Shown: one piece after another, positions 15,554 through 24,984 of the stretch
Numbering within the stretch: the stretch's first letter is position 1
Layout: the number at the start of each line of letters is the position of its first letter
NCBI GenBank assembly: GCA_934636245.1
Contig: CAKUAI010000027.1
Coordinates: forward strand, 1 to 36,725
Length of the DNA stretch: 36,725 bases
Origin: an uncultured Coriobacteriales bacterium
GTDB taxonomy: Bacteria; Actinomycetota; Coriobacteriia; Coriobacteriales; UMGS124
Direction of reading: 5' to 3'
The notes under the pieces: model-generated
Told to the model about the DNA's origin: nothing
Seen by the model: only the letters and a program-made list of their open reading frames with translations
Databases searched by the model: none
Made by a program: the position numbers and the translations under genes

Positions 15554-18526
15554 ATGCCCAGAGTCTCGATTGTGATCACCACACGCAACGTCGCCGACCA
15601 GCTGCCCCGCTGCATCGCCAGCCTGTCTGCGCAGACCTTCGGCGACTTCGAGGCAATCGTGGTGGACGACGCCTCCAAAGATGGCACGTCTTACGTTGCC
15701 CAGGGAGCCACCAAGCGCGACCCCCGCTTTCAGATGCTCCAGCAGCCCCACGGCAAGGGCGTCCACCTGGGTCGCATGGCAGGCGTCGAGCGCGCAAGCG
15801 GCGACTACCTGCTCTTCCTCGACGGCGCCGACGAACTCGAGCCCACCATGCTCGAGCAGCTCGTCGGGCGCATGAGCGAAGCAGGCTGCGACATGCTCCG
15901 TTTTGGCGCAGGTGTCGAGAGCACCCCTGCCGGCCACAGCACACGCCTCAAGGACAGCGACATCGAGCTGGACCTTTGCGCCCGAGATGCCCAGTCAGAC
16001 CCCGCCTGGTGCGTCGCGAGCCACCTCTTCTCTACCCCGCTTGCACAGCGCGCTTTCGCCACGATGACGACCGAGCGCCTCGACGGCACGCAAGACATCT
16101 ACGAGATGACGGTACTTGCCTGCAAGGCACACGTGGCGGACGCCGTCGCGGGCATTGCCCTCTCCCACCCGCACGCCGAGGACGAGGCGGCCCCCGCCCT
16201 CACACTCAAGCAGTTCGAATCCCTCTGCCAGAGCCACGCCAGCTGCATCGACGCCTGCCAGTCGTGGCTCGACGCCTGGGATGGCCCCTCGGCGCAAACC
16301 TGCCTGCATGCCACGCGCCAGCGTTGCGCAACCGCCCTGGCAGATGCCTGGCTCACCTGCCTGCCGGAAGAAGCAAAGGCCGACGGGGCAGAGCTCCTTG
16401 CCCACACCATCGGGCGCACCGCAAGTGCCGCTCAGCTCTTCCGCCTTGCAGGCAACCGCATGGAGGCGGCCCTGCGCAAGGGCGAGACGCTCGACGAGGC
16501 AGACTCCGCAAACGACTGGCTCACCTGGGCCGACGGGCTCGCCGCACAGGCGAGGCAGGCCGCAGACAGGGACGCCCACCTCATCCGCCTTCGCCGCCGC
16601 ACCCAAGACTTCCTCAAGGAGCTGGAAGAGCGCCGAGGCCTCAGCCGCTTCGAGGGGCGCGACATCCGCATCTTCGTGAGCACACACAAGCCTGTGGACA
16701 CCTTTGCCAGCGACATCCTGCAACCCGTGCAGGTGGGCGCCGCCCAGGCCGCCAAGCGCTTCCCCTTCTGCCTGCAAGATGACGCAGGAGAGAACATCTC
16801 GCATCTCAACGCTCAATACTGTGAGCTCACAACGCAGTACTGGGCCTGGAAGAACACCGACTCGCCCTACGTGGGCTTCTGCCATTACCGCAGGTACTTC
16901 GACTTCTCCGACGCCCGCCACGAGGAAAACCCCTTCGGCGAGGTCATGGAGGGGCGCATCTGCGAACAGACGCAGGAGAAGTACGGCCTTACCGACGAGG
17001 CCATCGAGGCCGCCATCGAGGGTTGGGACGTCGTGACCACCGAGGTCAAGAAGCTCTCCTCCTTCCCCGGTCGCACGCCCACGCCCCACAAGCAATACGC
17101 GGCGGCGCCCAGCCTGCATATCGAGGACCTCGACCGCGTCGTTGCCATCCTCAAGGAGAAGAACCCCGACTACGCGCAGGACGCCGACGCCTTCCTCGCC
17201 GGCCCGCAGAGCTGCTTCTGCAACATGTTCGTGATGAAGCGCGCCATCTTCGACGAGTACTGTGCCTGGCTCTTCCCCATCCTGGAGGAGTTCTGCCGCC
17301 AGGCCGACATGTCCCGATACAGCCGAGAGGCGCTGCGCACCCCGGGGCATTTGGCCGAGCGCCTGCTCAACATCTTCCTCATGCATGCCGAGCGCACGGG
17401 GCGCGGATGGAAGCGCAAGCAGGTGCAATGCGTGCACTTCGAGCATCCCGAGCCTGCGCCGCGCCTTGAGCAGCCCCAGGCGCCGCAACCCTGGAGGCCC
17501 ACGATTCCCGTGGTTTTTGCGGCCGACGACAACTACGTCCCCATGCTCGCCACCACGATCCACTCCGTGCTCGCCAACGCCTCCGACGCCTACTTCTACG
17601 ACGTCGTGGTGCTGCAGAACGGCATCACGGCCGAGCACCAGCGCATCATGCGCGCGTTCCTCGAGGCCGACGGCAAGGCAAGCGTGCGCTTCGCCGAGGC
17701 AGGCGGCCTGGTGGACAAGTACAACCTGCGCACCAACAACGCCCACATCGGCATCGAGACGTACTTCCGCTTCCTCATCCAGGAGCTCATGCCGTGGTAC
17801 GACAAAGTGCTCTACCTCGACTCCGACCTCGTGGTGGAGGGCGACATCTCGCAGCTCTGGCAGGTCGAGCTCGGCGACAACCTCTTGGCAGCCGCTCACG
17901 ACATCGACTTCCTGGGCAACCTCAACGCCCCGGGCAGCGACCACATGAGCTACAACGAGCGCATCCTCCATATGAAAGACCCCTACAACTACCTGCAGGC
18001 CGGCGTGCTTGTGCTCAACACCGAGCAGATGCGCCAGCTGCACCCCATGGAGGAGTGGCTCAAGCTCGCCTCGAACAACGCGCTCATCTACAACGACCAG
18101 GACGTGCTCAACGCTGCATGCGAGGGCCGCGTGACCTACCTGGACTGGCGCTGGAACGTCATGCACGACTGCGGCGATCGCGTGAACAAGGTCTTCTCGT
18201 ACGCCCCCGCCGAGGCGTTTGCCGCCTACAACGCCTCGCGCACCGAACCGCTCGTCATCCACTATGCGGGCCTTGAAAAGCCCTGGAAGTATCCGGGATG
18301 CGACTTTGCCGAGCGCTACTGGCACTATGCGCGCCAAACGCCGTTCTACGAGCTCATGCTTGCGGCCCTGTCGGGCAAGGCGGGCATGACCGCCCCCAAG
18401 ATGCACGAGAAGGTGGTCGACCCCAAGAACCCCATCCGCCGCATCGTCGACCCCATCTGCCCGGTAGGCTCCAAGCGCCGCGAGACGCTCAAGGCGATCG
18501 GCCGCAAGCTGCGCGGCCGCAGCTAG
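15554..18526 (+). CDS. Three-module glycosyltransferase: GT2 + DUF4422 + GT8
   Basis: 990 residues with no signal peptide or clear membrane helix, so probably cytoplasmic. The N-terminus is a GT2 domain (VSIVITTRN, then VVDDASKDGT near 36-45 and LFLDGADE near 90). A poorly conserved helical middle (about 130-370) leads to a DUF4422 domain (about 375-640; IRIFVSTHKP, then FCHYRRYFD). The C-terminal part (about 655-960) is a GT8 domain with VFAADDNYVPML and the LYLDSDLVV motif, whose DxD binds the metal and nucleotide sugar. It probably adds two or more sugars to a lipid-linked wall glycan or capsule. The ATG at 15554 is preceded by GAGGAAGG nine bases upstream. It stands alone on the plus strand and ends at a strong terminator. 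Confidence 0.88.
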   Translation: MPRVSIVITTRNVADQLPRCIASLSAQTFGDFEAIVVDDASKDGTSYVAQGATKRDPRFQMLQQPHGKGVHLGRMAGVERASGDYLLFLDGADELEPTMLEQLVGRMSEAGCDMLRFGAGVESTPAGHSTRLKDSDIELDLCARDAQSDPAWCVASHLFSTPLAQRAFATMTTERLDGTQDIYEMTVLACKAHVADAVAGIALSHPHAEDEAAPALTLKQFESLCQSHASCIDACQSWLDAWDGPSAQTCLHATRQRCATALADAWLTCLPEEAKADGAELLAHTIGRTASAAQLFRLAGNRMEAALRKGETLDEADSANDWLTWADGLAAQARQAADRDAHLIRLRRRTQDFLKELEERRGLSRFEGRDIRIFVSTHKPVDTFASDILQPVQVGAAQAAKRFPFCLQDDAGENISHLNAQYCELTTQYWAWKNTDSPYVGFCHYRRYFDFSDARHEENPFGEVMEGRICEQTQEKYGLTDEAIEAAIEGWDVVTTEVKKLSSFPGRTPTPHKQYAAAPSLHIEDLDRVVAILKEKNPDYAQDADAFLAGPQSCFCNMFVMKRAIFDEYCAWLFPILEEFCRQADMSRYSREALRTPGHLAERLLNIFLMHAERTGRGWKRKQVQCVHFEHPEPAPRLEQPQAPQPWRPTIPVVFAADDNYVPMLATTIHSVLANASDAYFYDVVVLQNGITAEHQRIMRAFLEADGKASVRFAEAGGLVDKYNLRTNNAHIGIETYFRFLIQELMPWYDKVLYLDSDLVVEGDISQLWQVELGDNLLAAAHDIDFLGNLNAPGSDHMSYNERILHMKDPYNYLQAGVLVLNTEQMRQLHPMEEWLKLASNNALIYNDQDVLNAACEGRVTYLDWRWNVMHDCGDRVNKVFSYAPAEAFAAYNASRTEPLVIHYAGLEKPWKYPGCDFAERYWHYARQTPFYELMLAALSGKAGMTAPKMHEKVVDPKNPIRRIVDPICPVGSKRRETLKAIGRKLRGRS

Positions 18527-18589
18527 GCAGGGCGCGAGGCGACTCCACGGCCGCGGCACCCAACCCCACCCATGCCCGGTACAAACAAA

Positions 18590-18634
18590 GGCGCCGAGGA
18601 AGACCTGCATACGCAAGCTTCCTCGGCGCCTTCT
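18590..18634. terminator. Bidirectional terminator between convergent genes
   Basis: A perfect 13-bp stem (18590-18602 with 18618-18630) has T-rich flanks on both strands. It lies between the glycosyltransferase ending at 18526 and the DUF4012 gene ending at 18667 and can serve both. Confidence 0.85.
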
Positions 18635-18666
18635 TGCTACGCGCGTATGTGAGTGCCCGGGCTCCC

Positions 18667-20532
18667 TTAGCGGTAATCCTGCACCGTGGGGGTGATGCGC
18701 ACCATGAGGTCCTCGGTGGCCTCGGGTGAGGTGGTCACCGTGAAGTTGATGATGGCCGGATGGTCGATCTGGTTGTGGACCCGGCCGGTTGCCACCTGAA
18801 GGCCCTTGTAACTGCCGTCGGCCCAAGGGATGAAGTTGTCGTTGTGGTCGACATAGGCGATGCTGCCGCCGGCGGGCGCGTAGATGGTCAGGCGCTCGAG
18901 CATGTCGTCGGCGCTGTACTTCTCAGGGTTGGTGCCCACCATGTAGTCGTTGCAAGCGGCAATCTCGTCCTGCGTCGCCGTGTTGGAGAGCGTAAGCGAG
19001 CACTCGTAGGTCTTGGAGCCGTCGCGATTGGCCTTGCCCTCGTCGATGGTGAAGTCGAGGTCGAGCCACCACTCCATCTTGGACCACGAGGCGTTGTCCA
19101 AGAAGATGCCAAGCTCGGGCTTCGCCGGGTCGTAGTTGATCTCGCCGCCCGCACCGAGTGCCGAGAACGCCGCCTGCTCCGCAGAGTCGGCAAACCAGGT
19201 GTAGAGGTGGTACTGGTCCATGGCGTCGGAAATGGTCTGCTCAAGCCCCGAGAAGCCCATCGAGGAGAAGTTGGCCATGATGCAGTCGAGCGCCGTGGAG
19301 GCCGCCTGCGCAAAATAGACGTCCATGGCCTCGGCGTCATCCATGTAGTTCCAGTACGTGTCGTGCAGAAGCACGCGCACGGTGTTCGTACCGTCGAGAT
19401 AGGTGCCGTCGTACATCTGCGCACCACCCGTGAGCGCCATGAGCATCTGGAGCAGCACGGGGTCGAGTGCGATGATGCCGTCGACGTACTCGCCCTGAAA
19501 CGTCGCCCACAGCTGGCCCCAGATGTCGCATGCGCGCGGGAAATCGGGGATGAAACACGTATTACCCGCAATGTAGCCGACTGACTCGCTGTAGAGCTGA
19601 ATTTCCTCGTCGGACAGAGGTACACGCGCCCACTCCTGGTTGGGGATGTAGTCGTAGATGGAACGCACATCATCGAGCATGACGGCGCCGTTGCTCACGC
19701 TCACGCGACAAGCCTGGCCGGCAAAGCCGCCCAGAGAGCGAATCTCGACGTTGTTGAGGGCCATGACGACATACACACGGTCGCCCTGGGCGCCCAGCAT
19801 GTTGGGCAATACGTCGAGCAGCGCTGAAATCTTGTCCATCTTGCCGGCAAGGGGCGCAACCTTCTCCTTGGCCTGGTCGACGACCTTGGCAAGCTGGGCG
19901 ATGTGGAGTTTGCCGATGCTGTTGACGGTGTCGACCGCCTCGGTGAGCGCAGGCATGACCCTCTTCACCGCGTCGACGACCGTCTGAAGCGTCGGGAGGT
20001 CGATCTGAGTCTGGTCATACTCGTTTTTGGTAATGAGCGTGTCGAGCGAGACGCCATTGAGGTCCTGCGACAGAGGAATGAGGGCGTCCTCGACGAGGTC
20101 GCCGAGCATGCTCACAAGCGAACGGGCCGCCGTGACGTCGCCGCCAACGACGGGCACGAACTCGGCGGCGCTCCACAGGGGGCCTTCAAGCTCGCTCTGG
20201 AAGTTTTTGATCTCAGCGGACGTCTTGACCGACAGGTCGTAAGCACTGGTGAAATCCATGCTCTTGAATGCATCAAGAGTCTGATTGAGCAGGTCGGACA
20301 CGCTACTCGCCTTTACCTTGAGGTCGTCGATGACCCCACTGGCCATGGCAGGCGTTGCGGCGCCAACAACGGCGACCGCTGCCACGCACACGCCGCCAAT
20401 AACGAAAGCACGACGCGAATGCGGCTTCTTGCTCGAGGAATACGCGGAGCGGCTCGTCTGATAATAAGCATCGTTGCGACCATAGTCGCCGGCGCCGGGA
20501 TGGTTCGGGCCCTGCTTGAAGTGAGCGGACAT
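18667..20532 (-). CDS. DUF4012-family envelope protein
   Basis: 621 residues. A hydrophilic 38-residue head precedes SRRAFVIGG (Arg40-Arg41) and a hydrophobic segment ending near TPAMA, so the protein is either Tat-exported or held by one N-terminal helix. A helical region (about 65-230) precedes the core DUF4012 domain, marked by ALNNVEIRSLGGFAGQ near 275-290. The rest is a large extracytoplasmic alpha/beta region. The biochemical activity of DUF4012 proteins is not established; in actinobacteria they often sit in polysaccharide or teichoic-acid loci, as here. The start at 20532 has GGAGG four bases upstream. About 210 bases separate it from the GT4 gene upstream, with no clear terminator between. 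Confidence 0.8.
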   Translation of the reverse strand: MSAHFKQGPNHPGAGDYGRNDAYYQTSRSAYSSSKKPHSRRAFVIGGVCVAAVAVVGAATPAMASGVIDDLKVKASSVSDLLNQTLDAFKSMDFTSAYDLSVKTSAEIKNFQSELEGPLWSAAEFVPVVGGDVTAARSLVSMLGDLVEDALIPLSQDLNGVSLDTLITKNEYDQTQIDLPTLQTVVDAVKRVMPALTEAVDTVNSIGKLHIAQLAKVVDQAKEKVAPLAGKMDKISALLDVLPNMLGAQGDRVYVVMALNNVEIRSLGGFAGQACRVSVSNGAVMLDDVRSIYDYIPNQEWARVPLSDEEIQLYSESVGYIAGNTCFIPDFPRACDIWGQLWATFQGEYVDGIIALDPVLLQMLMALTGGAQMYDGTYLDGTNTVRVLLHDTYWNYMDDAEAMDVYFAQAASTALDCIMANFSSMGFSGLEQTISDAMDQYHLYTWFADSAEQAAFSALGAGGEINYDPAKPELGIFLDNASWSKMEWWLDLDFTIDEGKANRDGSKTYECSLTLSNTATQDEIAACNDYMVGTNPEKYSADDMLERLTIYAPAGGSIAYVDHNDNFIPWADGSYKGLQVATGRVHNQIDHPAIINFTVTTSPEATEDLMVRITPTVQDYR

Positions 20533-20742
20533 CGTCCCTCCGTTTCATATCTGTGGTGCCAGGAGACCCCAATGAACACGTGTCGGCCGAACACGCGGCC
20601 AAACCAATATTTTATCGAGGCCCCTATCCAGCCGACAGACCCCAGGGGCAAACCCCACCATATCAGCTCAGCACCGTGACGGGCCTGTGGGGAAAACGTG
20701 GCCGGCGTGTGGAGGAACGACGCCGCATTGTGCGATATACGC

Positions 20743-21927
20743 TCAGGGCCGCCGCACTGCGTCGCGGCCCTCATACACGGCAAGCAGCGGCTCGAACACG
20801 CGCGAAAGGCTGTATCTCGCACTTGTCGCAACGGCATGCTCGCCCATCTCGGCCAGCAGCGCTGGGTCGGCGAGCAGGCGCTCGACGCACGAGCAGAATC
20901 CGGCGGCGTCGCCCTGATTGAACAGCAGACCGTTCACTCCGGGATCGACGAGGTCAACATGACCCTTTACGGAACTTAAAACAGCAGGTAGACCACAGGC
21001 AAACGCCTCAACCACATGGAAGGGCAGCCCCTCGTAGCGACTTGCCGAGACGCATACATCGCTTGCCGCACGCCACAGTGCAAGACCCGCAGCGTCGAGA
21101 TGCCCCGGCATCGCAACCCGTCCCTCAACCCCAAGCTCGCGGGCAAGGCCGAGGCACGCCTGCTGCTCGGAACCCCTGCCAGGCAAGGCAAGAACCACGC
21201 GCTCAGGCAGGTTTGGGAGAGCCTCGATCAAAAGGCGCTGGTTCTTGCGCTGGGAAAACTCGGCGACGCACAGGCACACGAACGCGTCATCGGGAATGCC
21301 CAGCGCACGACGGGCAGAGGCCCTCTCATCGGCACAAGCAGGGTGCAAACCGTCGAGCATAACGCCCATGCCAGGCGTTTCCACCACCTGCCCGCAGCAA
21401 AGTCTGTGCTCGCGCGCAATGGCGGCATCCTGGTGGTTCATGACCACGGTCTGATCGGTCACGCCGGCGCAGAGCCGCTCGGCGACAAGCAGGGCAGCCC
21501 GGCGCGCAAACGACGTGTCGGCGTCAAAGAGATACCCATGCACGGTGTTCACCACACAAGGGCGCACCCTTTTATCTCGCCGCACGGCCCCCAAAATGCC
21601 CAGACGCACAAAAAACGCCGCGAGGGAGGTGTGCGTCAGCACGATGTCGAAGCGCTCGCGCAGATGCAGGCGCGTGACCTCGTGCGCCACCGCAAAATTG
21701 CGCGAGGACGACATGGACTTCACGAAGTCGGCAGATATGCACCGCACGCCCTGCGGCATGCCGGCGGCCACCGGGTCACCCCCCGCAAGCAGGGTCACGT
21801 CAAACCCATCGGCGCGCAGGGCCTCGATATAGGGCAGGTGAAAGCTCCGCAGATGGCCGAAAGTCGAGGCGGCATACAGCACCTTGCGGCCATGGCGGGC
21901 GCAATCTGATGTGCCGCGCTCGTTCAT
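20743..21927 (-). CDS. GT4-family glycosyltransferase
   Basis: About 394 residues with the GT-B two-domain layout: an N-terminal Rossmann half starting KVLYAASTFGHLRSFH, an HGYLFD element near 130, and a C-terminal half with VAEFSQRKNQ followed by the nucleotide-sugar-binding motif SRYEGLPFHVVEAFACGLP. A retaining hexosyl or N-acetylhexosaminyl transfer in the cytoplasm is expected; the sugar cannot be read from sequence. The ATG at 21927 is chosen because GGAG lies seven bases upstream; an in-frame start at 21963 lacks such a site. It is divergent from the polyprenyl-phosphate sugar transferase at 22082, and the short shared region suggests joint control. Confidence 0.87.
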   Translation of the reverse strand: MNERGTSDCARHGRKVLYAASTFGHLRSFHLPYIEALRADGFDVTLLAGGDPVAAGMPQGVRCISADFVKSMSSSRNFAVAHEVTRLHLRERFDIVLTHTSLAAFFVRLGILGAVRRDKRVRPCVVNTVHGYLFDADTSFARRAALLVAERLCAGVTDQTVVMNHQDAAIAREHRLCCGQVVETPGMGVMLDGLHPACADERASARRALGIPDDAFVCLCVAEFSQRKNQRLLIEALPNLPERVVLALPGRGSEQQACLGLARELGVEGRVAMPGHLDAAGLALWRAASDVCVSASRYEGLPFHVVEAFACGLPAVLSSVKGHVDLVDPGVNGLLFNQGDAAGFCSCVERLLADPALLAEMGEHAVATSARYSLSRVFEPLLAVYEGRDAVRRP

Positions 21928-22081
21928 AACGCCTCTCCTCTCCCGCCTTGACTGTGAGCCCATCTTAGAGGATTGGCGATCATTGGGCGTCTGCGGCGGC
22001 AGTATGCAAAAATCCCCTAAAATGAAAGATTACTCTATCGCAATCGCACGGCACTATGCGCCATGCACCGAAGGGAACCTT

Positions 22082-23497
22082 ATGGTAAGACCCGGACGCC
22101 GGGCGTTCAGCATCATGTCGTACTTCACCGACATCCTCATCGCCCCCATCTCCATGGCCATCGCATTCTGGCTGCGCTTCTGCCTTTTCTCGGGCGAAAA
22201 CCCCATCGGCACGATGGCCGAGCATGTGCTGTGGGTCGCCGCTTTCTCGCCGCTCTATGTGTTCTTCTATGGCCTTCTGGGTGTGTACGACCGCCATCGC
22301 ACCGTCGAGACCTCGCATAAGCTGGGACAGCTCGTCGCGGCGAACACCATCGCCACCATGCTCTTCATCGATTGTATCTTCGTGCTGCGCGTTATAGACT
22401 TCTCGCGCTGGCTCGTCGTGTTCTACTGGGTCATCTCCGTGACCCTGTCATGCCTGAAAGAGCTGGCAGTCACACATATCCTCAAATCCATCCACCGCTC
22501 AGGCCGCGACCTGCGCAGGGTCGTCATCGTGGGTTCGGGGGCGGGGGCCTGCACGTTTGCGCACGGCATCGCCGCACATCCCAGCACCGGACAGGTCGTG
22601 GTGGGCAACATCGGGGAGGCGTCAATTGAGGACATCAGGCTGCTGGGATCGTACGCCGACATCGACCATATCCTCGACGCCACCCTACCCGACGAGGTCG
22701 TCATCGCCATCGACGCCAAAGAGCAGGACTTGCTCGACCCCATCCTCATCGCCTGCAAACGCAGCGGCATCAAGCTGTCGATTCTGCCTGCATACTACCA
22801 GTTCCTCTCCAGCAGGCCCTCAATCAGCATCGAGGGAGGCGTGCCGCTCATCAACGTGCAGCGCGTCGTGCTCGACAACCTGGGTTTCGCCTTCCTCAAG
22901 CGTCTCATGGACGTGGTGGGGTCGGCCGTGCTCATCGTATTGACCTCGCCCATCATGCTCGTGGCGGTCATCGGCACCAAGCTCTCCTCCCCCGGCCCCG
23001 TCCTTTTCAAGCAGGAGCGCGTGGGACGCAACCGCAAGCTGTTCTACATGTACAAGTTCCGCTCGATGCGCGTGAACGTGCATGAGACAGACGGCTGGAC
23101 CGTCGCGGGCGACCCGCGCCGCACGGCCTTCGGCGCCTTCATGCGCCGTTACTCCATCGACGAGCTGCCCCAGCTCTTCAACGTGCTCAGGGGCGACATG
23201 AGCCTTGTGGGGCCCAGGCCCGAGCTTCCCCAGCACGTGTACGACTTCAAGGGCAGCGTGCCGCTGTACATGCTGCGCCACCAGGTGCGCCCCGGCATGA
23301 CGGGCTGGGCTCAGATCAACGGCCTGCGCGGCGACACCTCCATCGAGGCCCGCGTGGAGTACGACCTGTACTACATCGAGAACTGGTCGTTCATGTTCGA
23401 CCTGCGCATTCTCTTCACCACGCCGTTCAAGGGCATCGTGAACAAGCAGGAACCGCTCGTGAAGAGGGGTGCCAAAAATAGACCGGGCACGCGATAG
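22082..23497 (+). CDS. Polyprenyl-phosphate sugar phosphotransferase (WbaP/CpsE-type initiating enzyme)
   Basis: About 471 residues, the usual length for full-length members. The N-terminal half has four hydrophobic helices (about 15-125) and a CoA-binding-like domain (about 140-260, VVIVGSGAGACTFAHG). A fifth hydrophobic segment (DVVGSAVLIVLTSPIML) opens the C-terminal bacterial sugar transferase domain, with FKQERVGRN, MYKFRSM, RRYSIDELPQLFNVL, GDMSLVGPRPELP and RPGMTGWAQING. It transfers a sugar phosphate from a nucleotide sugar to undecaprenyl phosphate at the inner face of the membrane, the first step of a lipid-linked glycan. The ATG at 22082 has AAGGGA five bases upstream. In-frame upstream codons (21884, 22022) lack a binding site, and the first lies inside the divergent gene. 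Confidence 0.9.
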   Translation: MVRPGRRAFSIMSYFTDILIAPISMAIAFWLRFCLFSGENPIGTMAEHVLWVAAFSPLYVFFYGLLGVYDRHRTVETSHKLGQLVAANTIATMLFIDCIFVLRVIDFSRWLVVFYWVISVTLSCLKELAVTHILKSIHRSGRDLRRVVIVGSGAGACTFAHGIAAHPSTGQVVVGNIGEASIEDIRLLGSYADIDHILDATLPDEVVIAIDAKEQDLLDPILIACKRSGIKLSILPAYYQFLSSRPSISIEGGVPLINVQRVVLDNLGFAFLKRLMDVVGSAVLIVLTSPIMLVAVIGTKLSSPGPVLFKQERVGRNRKLFYMYKFRSMRVNVHETDGWTVAGDPRRTAFGAFMRRYSIDELPQLFNVLRGDMSLVGPRPELPQHVYDFKGSVPLYMLRHQVRPGMTGWAQINGLRGDTSIEARVEYDLYYIENWSFMFDLRILFTTPFKGIVNKQEPLVKRGAKNRPGTR

Positions 23498-23504
23498 ACG
23501 CAAG

Positions 23505-23556
23505 CAAAAATGGGCCGGACGGGAGCTGCGAGCTGCATCCCATCCGGCCCATTTGC
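23505..23556. terminator. Bidirectional terminator between convergent genes
   Basis: A 17-bp stem with one mismatch (23508-23524 with 23538-23554) ends in A/T runs on both sides. It separates the sugar transferase ending at 23497 from the ABC ATPase ending at 23569. Confidence 0.85.
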
Positions 23557-23568
23557 ATATCTTCGAGG

Positions 23569-24975
23569 TTAGCCTCGCTTGAGCGTGACCTGCTCACCGC
23601 GAGCGTATGTCTCGCTCCAGGCCCACTCAAACTCGTCGCCCGTCATTGGAGCGCCCGCATCTACCTCGCCGTATCGCAGCTCGGTGTAGCCCACATAGCG
23701 TGCAAGATTGACCTCGAGTACGTAGGCGTCGGACGTGCTGTAACGACCGCTTGCCTGCGAGGCGATGTCAAACGTCTCACGTGTGACGTTGCCGCGTGAA
23801 TCCTGCGCACGCACGGCAAACAGAAGGCCCGAGGCATCCGTACGGGCACGGCCGGCAAACACATAGAGCTTGTTGTCGCGCAGACACACCTGGATGCCCT
23901 CGTCATCGTTGACGCACATCAGGGCCGTCTCGTTGAGAGGCAAAGCCTGGATGCGGCCAGGTAGCGTCGCCTCGCTCACCGCGATGACGACGAGGAGCGC
24001 CACCAAGGCAAGGGCGGTGATGCGCACGGCCTTGGGAAGGCCCGCAACGCGCTGAATGAACGACTTGTGGGCCGGTTCCTGGGCGGCATCGCCCGGGCCC
24101 TCGCCACCCGCCAGAGCAGCAGCCTGCTCCGAGGCAGACGGGGCCTGCTCAACCTTGCCTGTCGCAGGCTGCGAGGGCGGCTGGGGAACCTCGTCGACAA
24201 ACAGAGGCGGCAGCTCGTCTTTACCAGGCAGCTTCTTGGTGTTGAGATACCGCTCGTAGGCGTCGCACAGACCCTGCACGTTGTTGCCGAAGGCGACCTG
24301 GTTGCCGTGGTCGAGCCAGAGAATCTTGTTGCACAGTGAGCGCACCTGGCCTGTGGAGTGGCTCACGAGCAGCGTGGTGGCGCCGCCCGCGATGATCTCG
24401 CGCATCTTCGCCTCGCTCTTCTTGCGGAAGGCGCCGTCGCCCACCGAGAGCACCTCGTCGAGGATGAGCACCTCGGGGTCGACAAGGCTCGCGATGGAAA
24501 ACGCCAGGCGGCTCTTCATGCCGCTGGAAAGTTGCTTGAAGGGACGGTCCTCAAACCCACGCAGCTCGGCGAAGTCGATGATGGAGTCGTAGGTCTCGTC
24601 GACAAATGCACGGCTGTAGCCCAGCATGGCAGCGCGCAGGTAGGTGTTCTCACGCACCGTGAGGTCACCGTCGAAGCCGCTGGCGAGTTCGAGCAGGGCC
24701 GCGATCTTGCCGTTGCACCGCACCGTGCCCTCAGTGGGCACCATGATGCCGCTGATGGCCTTGAGCAGCGTGGACTTGCCGGCACCGTTGGAGCCGATGA
24801 TGCCGAGCATGTCACCGGGCTCAAGCTCAAAGGTCACGTGCCTGTCGGCCCAGAACTCGGTGACGTGGTACTCATGCTTGAGCCTGCGGATGAAGTATTC
24901 CTTGAGACCGATGTCCTTGAAGTCGCCGGTAATGTAGCGAATCGAGACGTTGTCGCAGCTAATCATTGCAGTCAT
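23569..24975 (-). CDS. ABC exporter ATPase of the TagH/Wzt type with a membrane-anchored extracytoplasmic tail
   Basis: 468 residues. The ATPase domain (about 1-245) has Walker A GSNGAGKST (61-69), signature LSSGM (149-153), Walker B VLILDE (169-174) and the H-loop His206. After an acidic Pro/Ala/Gln-rich linker (about 250-305) comes one predicted membrane helix (about 318-333) and an approximately 130-residue beta-rich tail. This matches the layout of B. subtilis TagH, whose tail lies outside. With the permease upstream in the same operon it should export a lipid-linked teichoic-acid-like or other wall polymer. The start at 24975 has AAGGTG five bases upstream; only nine bases separate it from the permease stop, indicating co-translation. 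Confidence 0.9.
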   Translation of the reverse strand: MTAMISCDNVSIRYITGDFKDIGLKEYFIRRLKHEYHVTEFWADRHVTFELEPGDMLGIIGSNGAGKSTLLKAISGIMVPTEGTVRCNGKIAALLELASGFDGDLTVRENTYLRAAMLGYSRAFVDETYDSIIDFAELRGFEDRPFKQLSSGMKSRLAFSIASLVDPEVLILDEVLSVGDGAFRKKSEAKMREIIAGGATTLLVSHSTGQVRSLCNKILWLDHGNQVAFGNNVQGLCDAYERYLNTKKLPGKDELPPLFVDEVPQPPSQPATGKVEQAPSASEQAAALAGGEGPGDAAQEPAHKSFIQRVAGLPKAVRITALALVALLVVIAVSEATLPGRIQALPLNETALMCVNDDEGIQVCLRDNKLYVFAGRARTDASGLLFAVRAQDSRGNVTRETFDIASQASGRYSTSDAYVLEVNLARYVGYTELRYGEVDAGAPMTGDEFEWAWSETYARGEQVTLKRG

Positions 24976-24984
24976 GGGCGCACC

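Noticed and set aside
15995..18826. Long open frame on the minus strand
   Set aside because: It is the antisense shadow of the three-module glycosyltransferase and crosses the strong terminator at 18590-18634.
21884..22081. N-terminal extension of the sugar transferase
   Set aside because: No binding site, overlap with the divergent gene, and no homology before the ATG at 22082.
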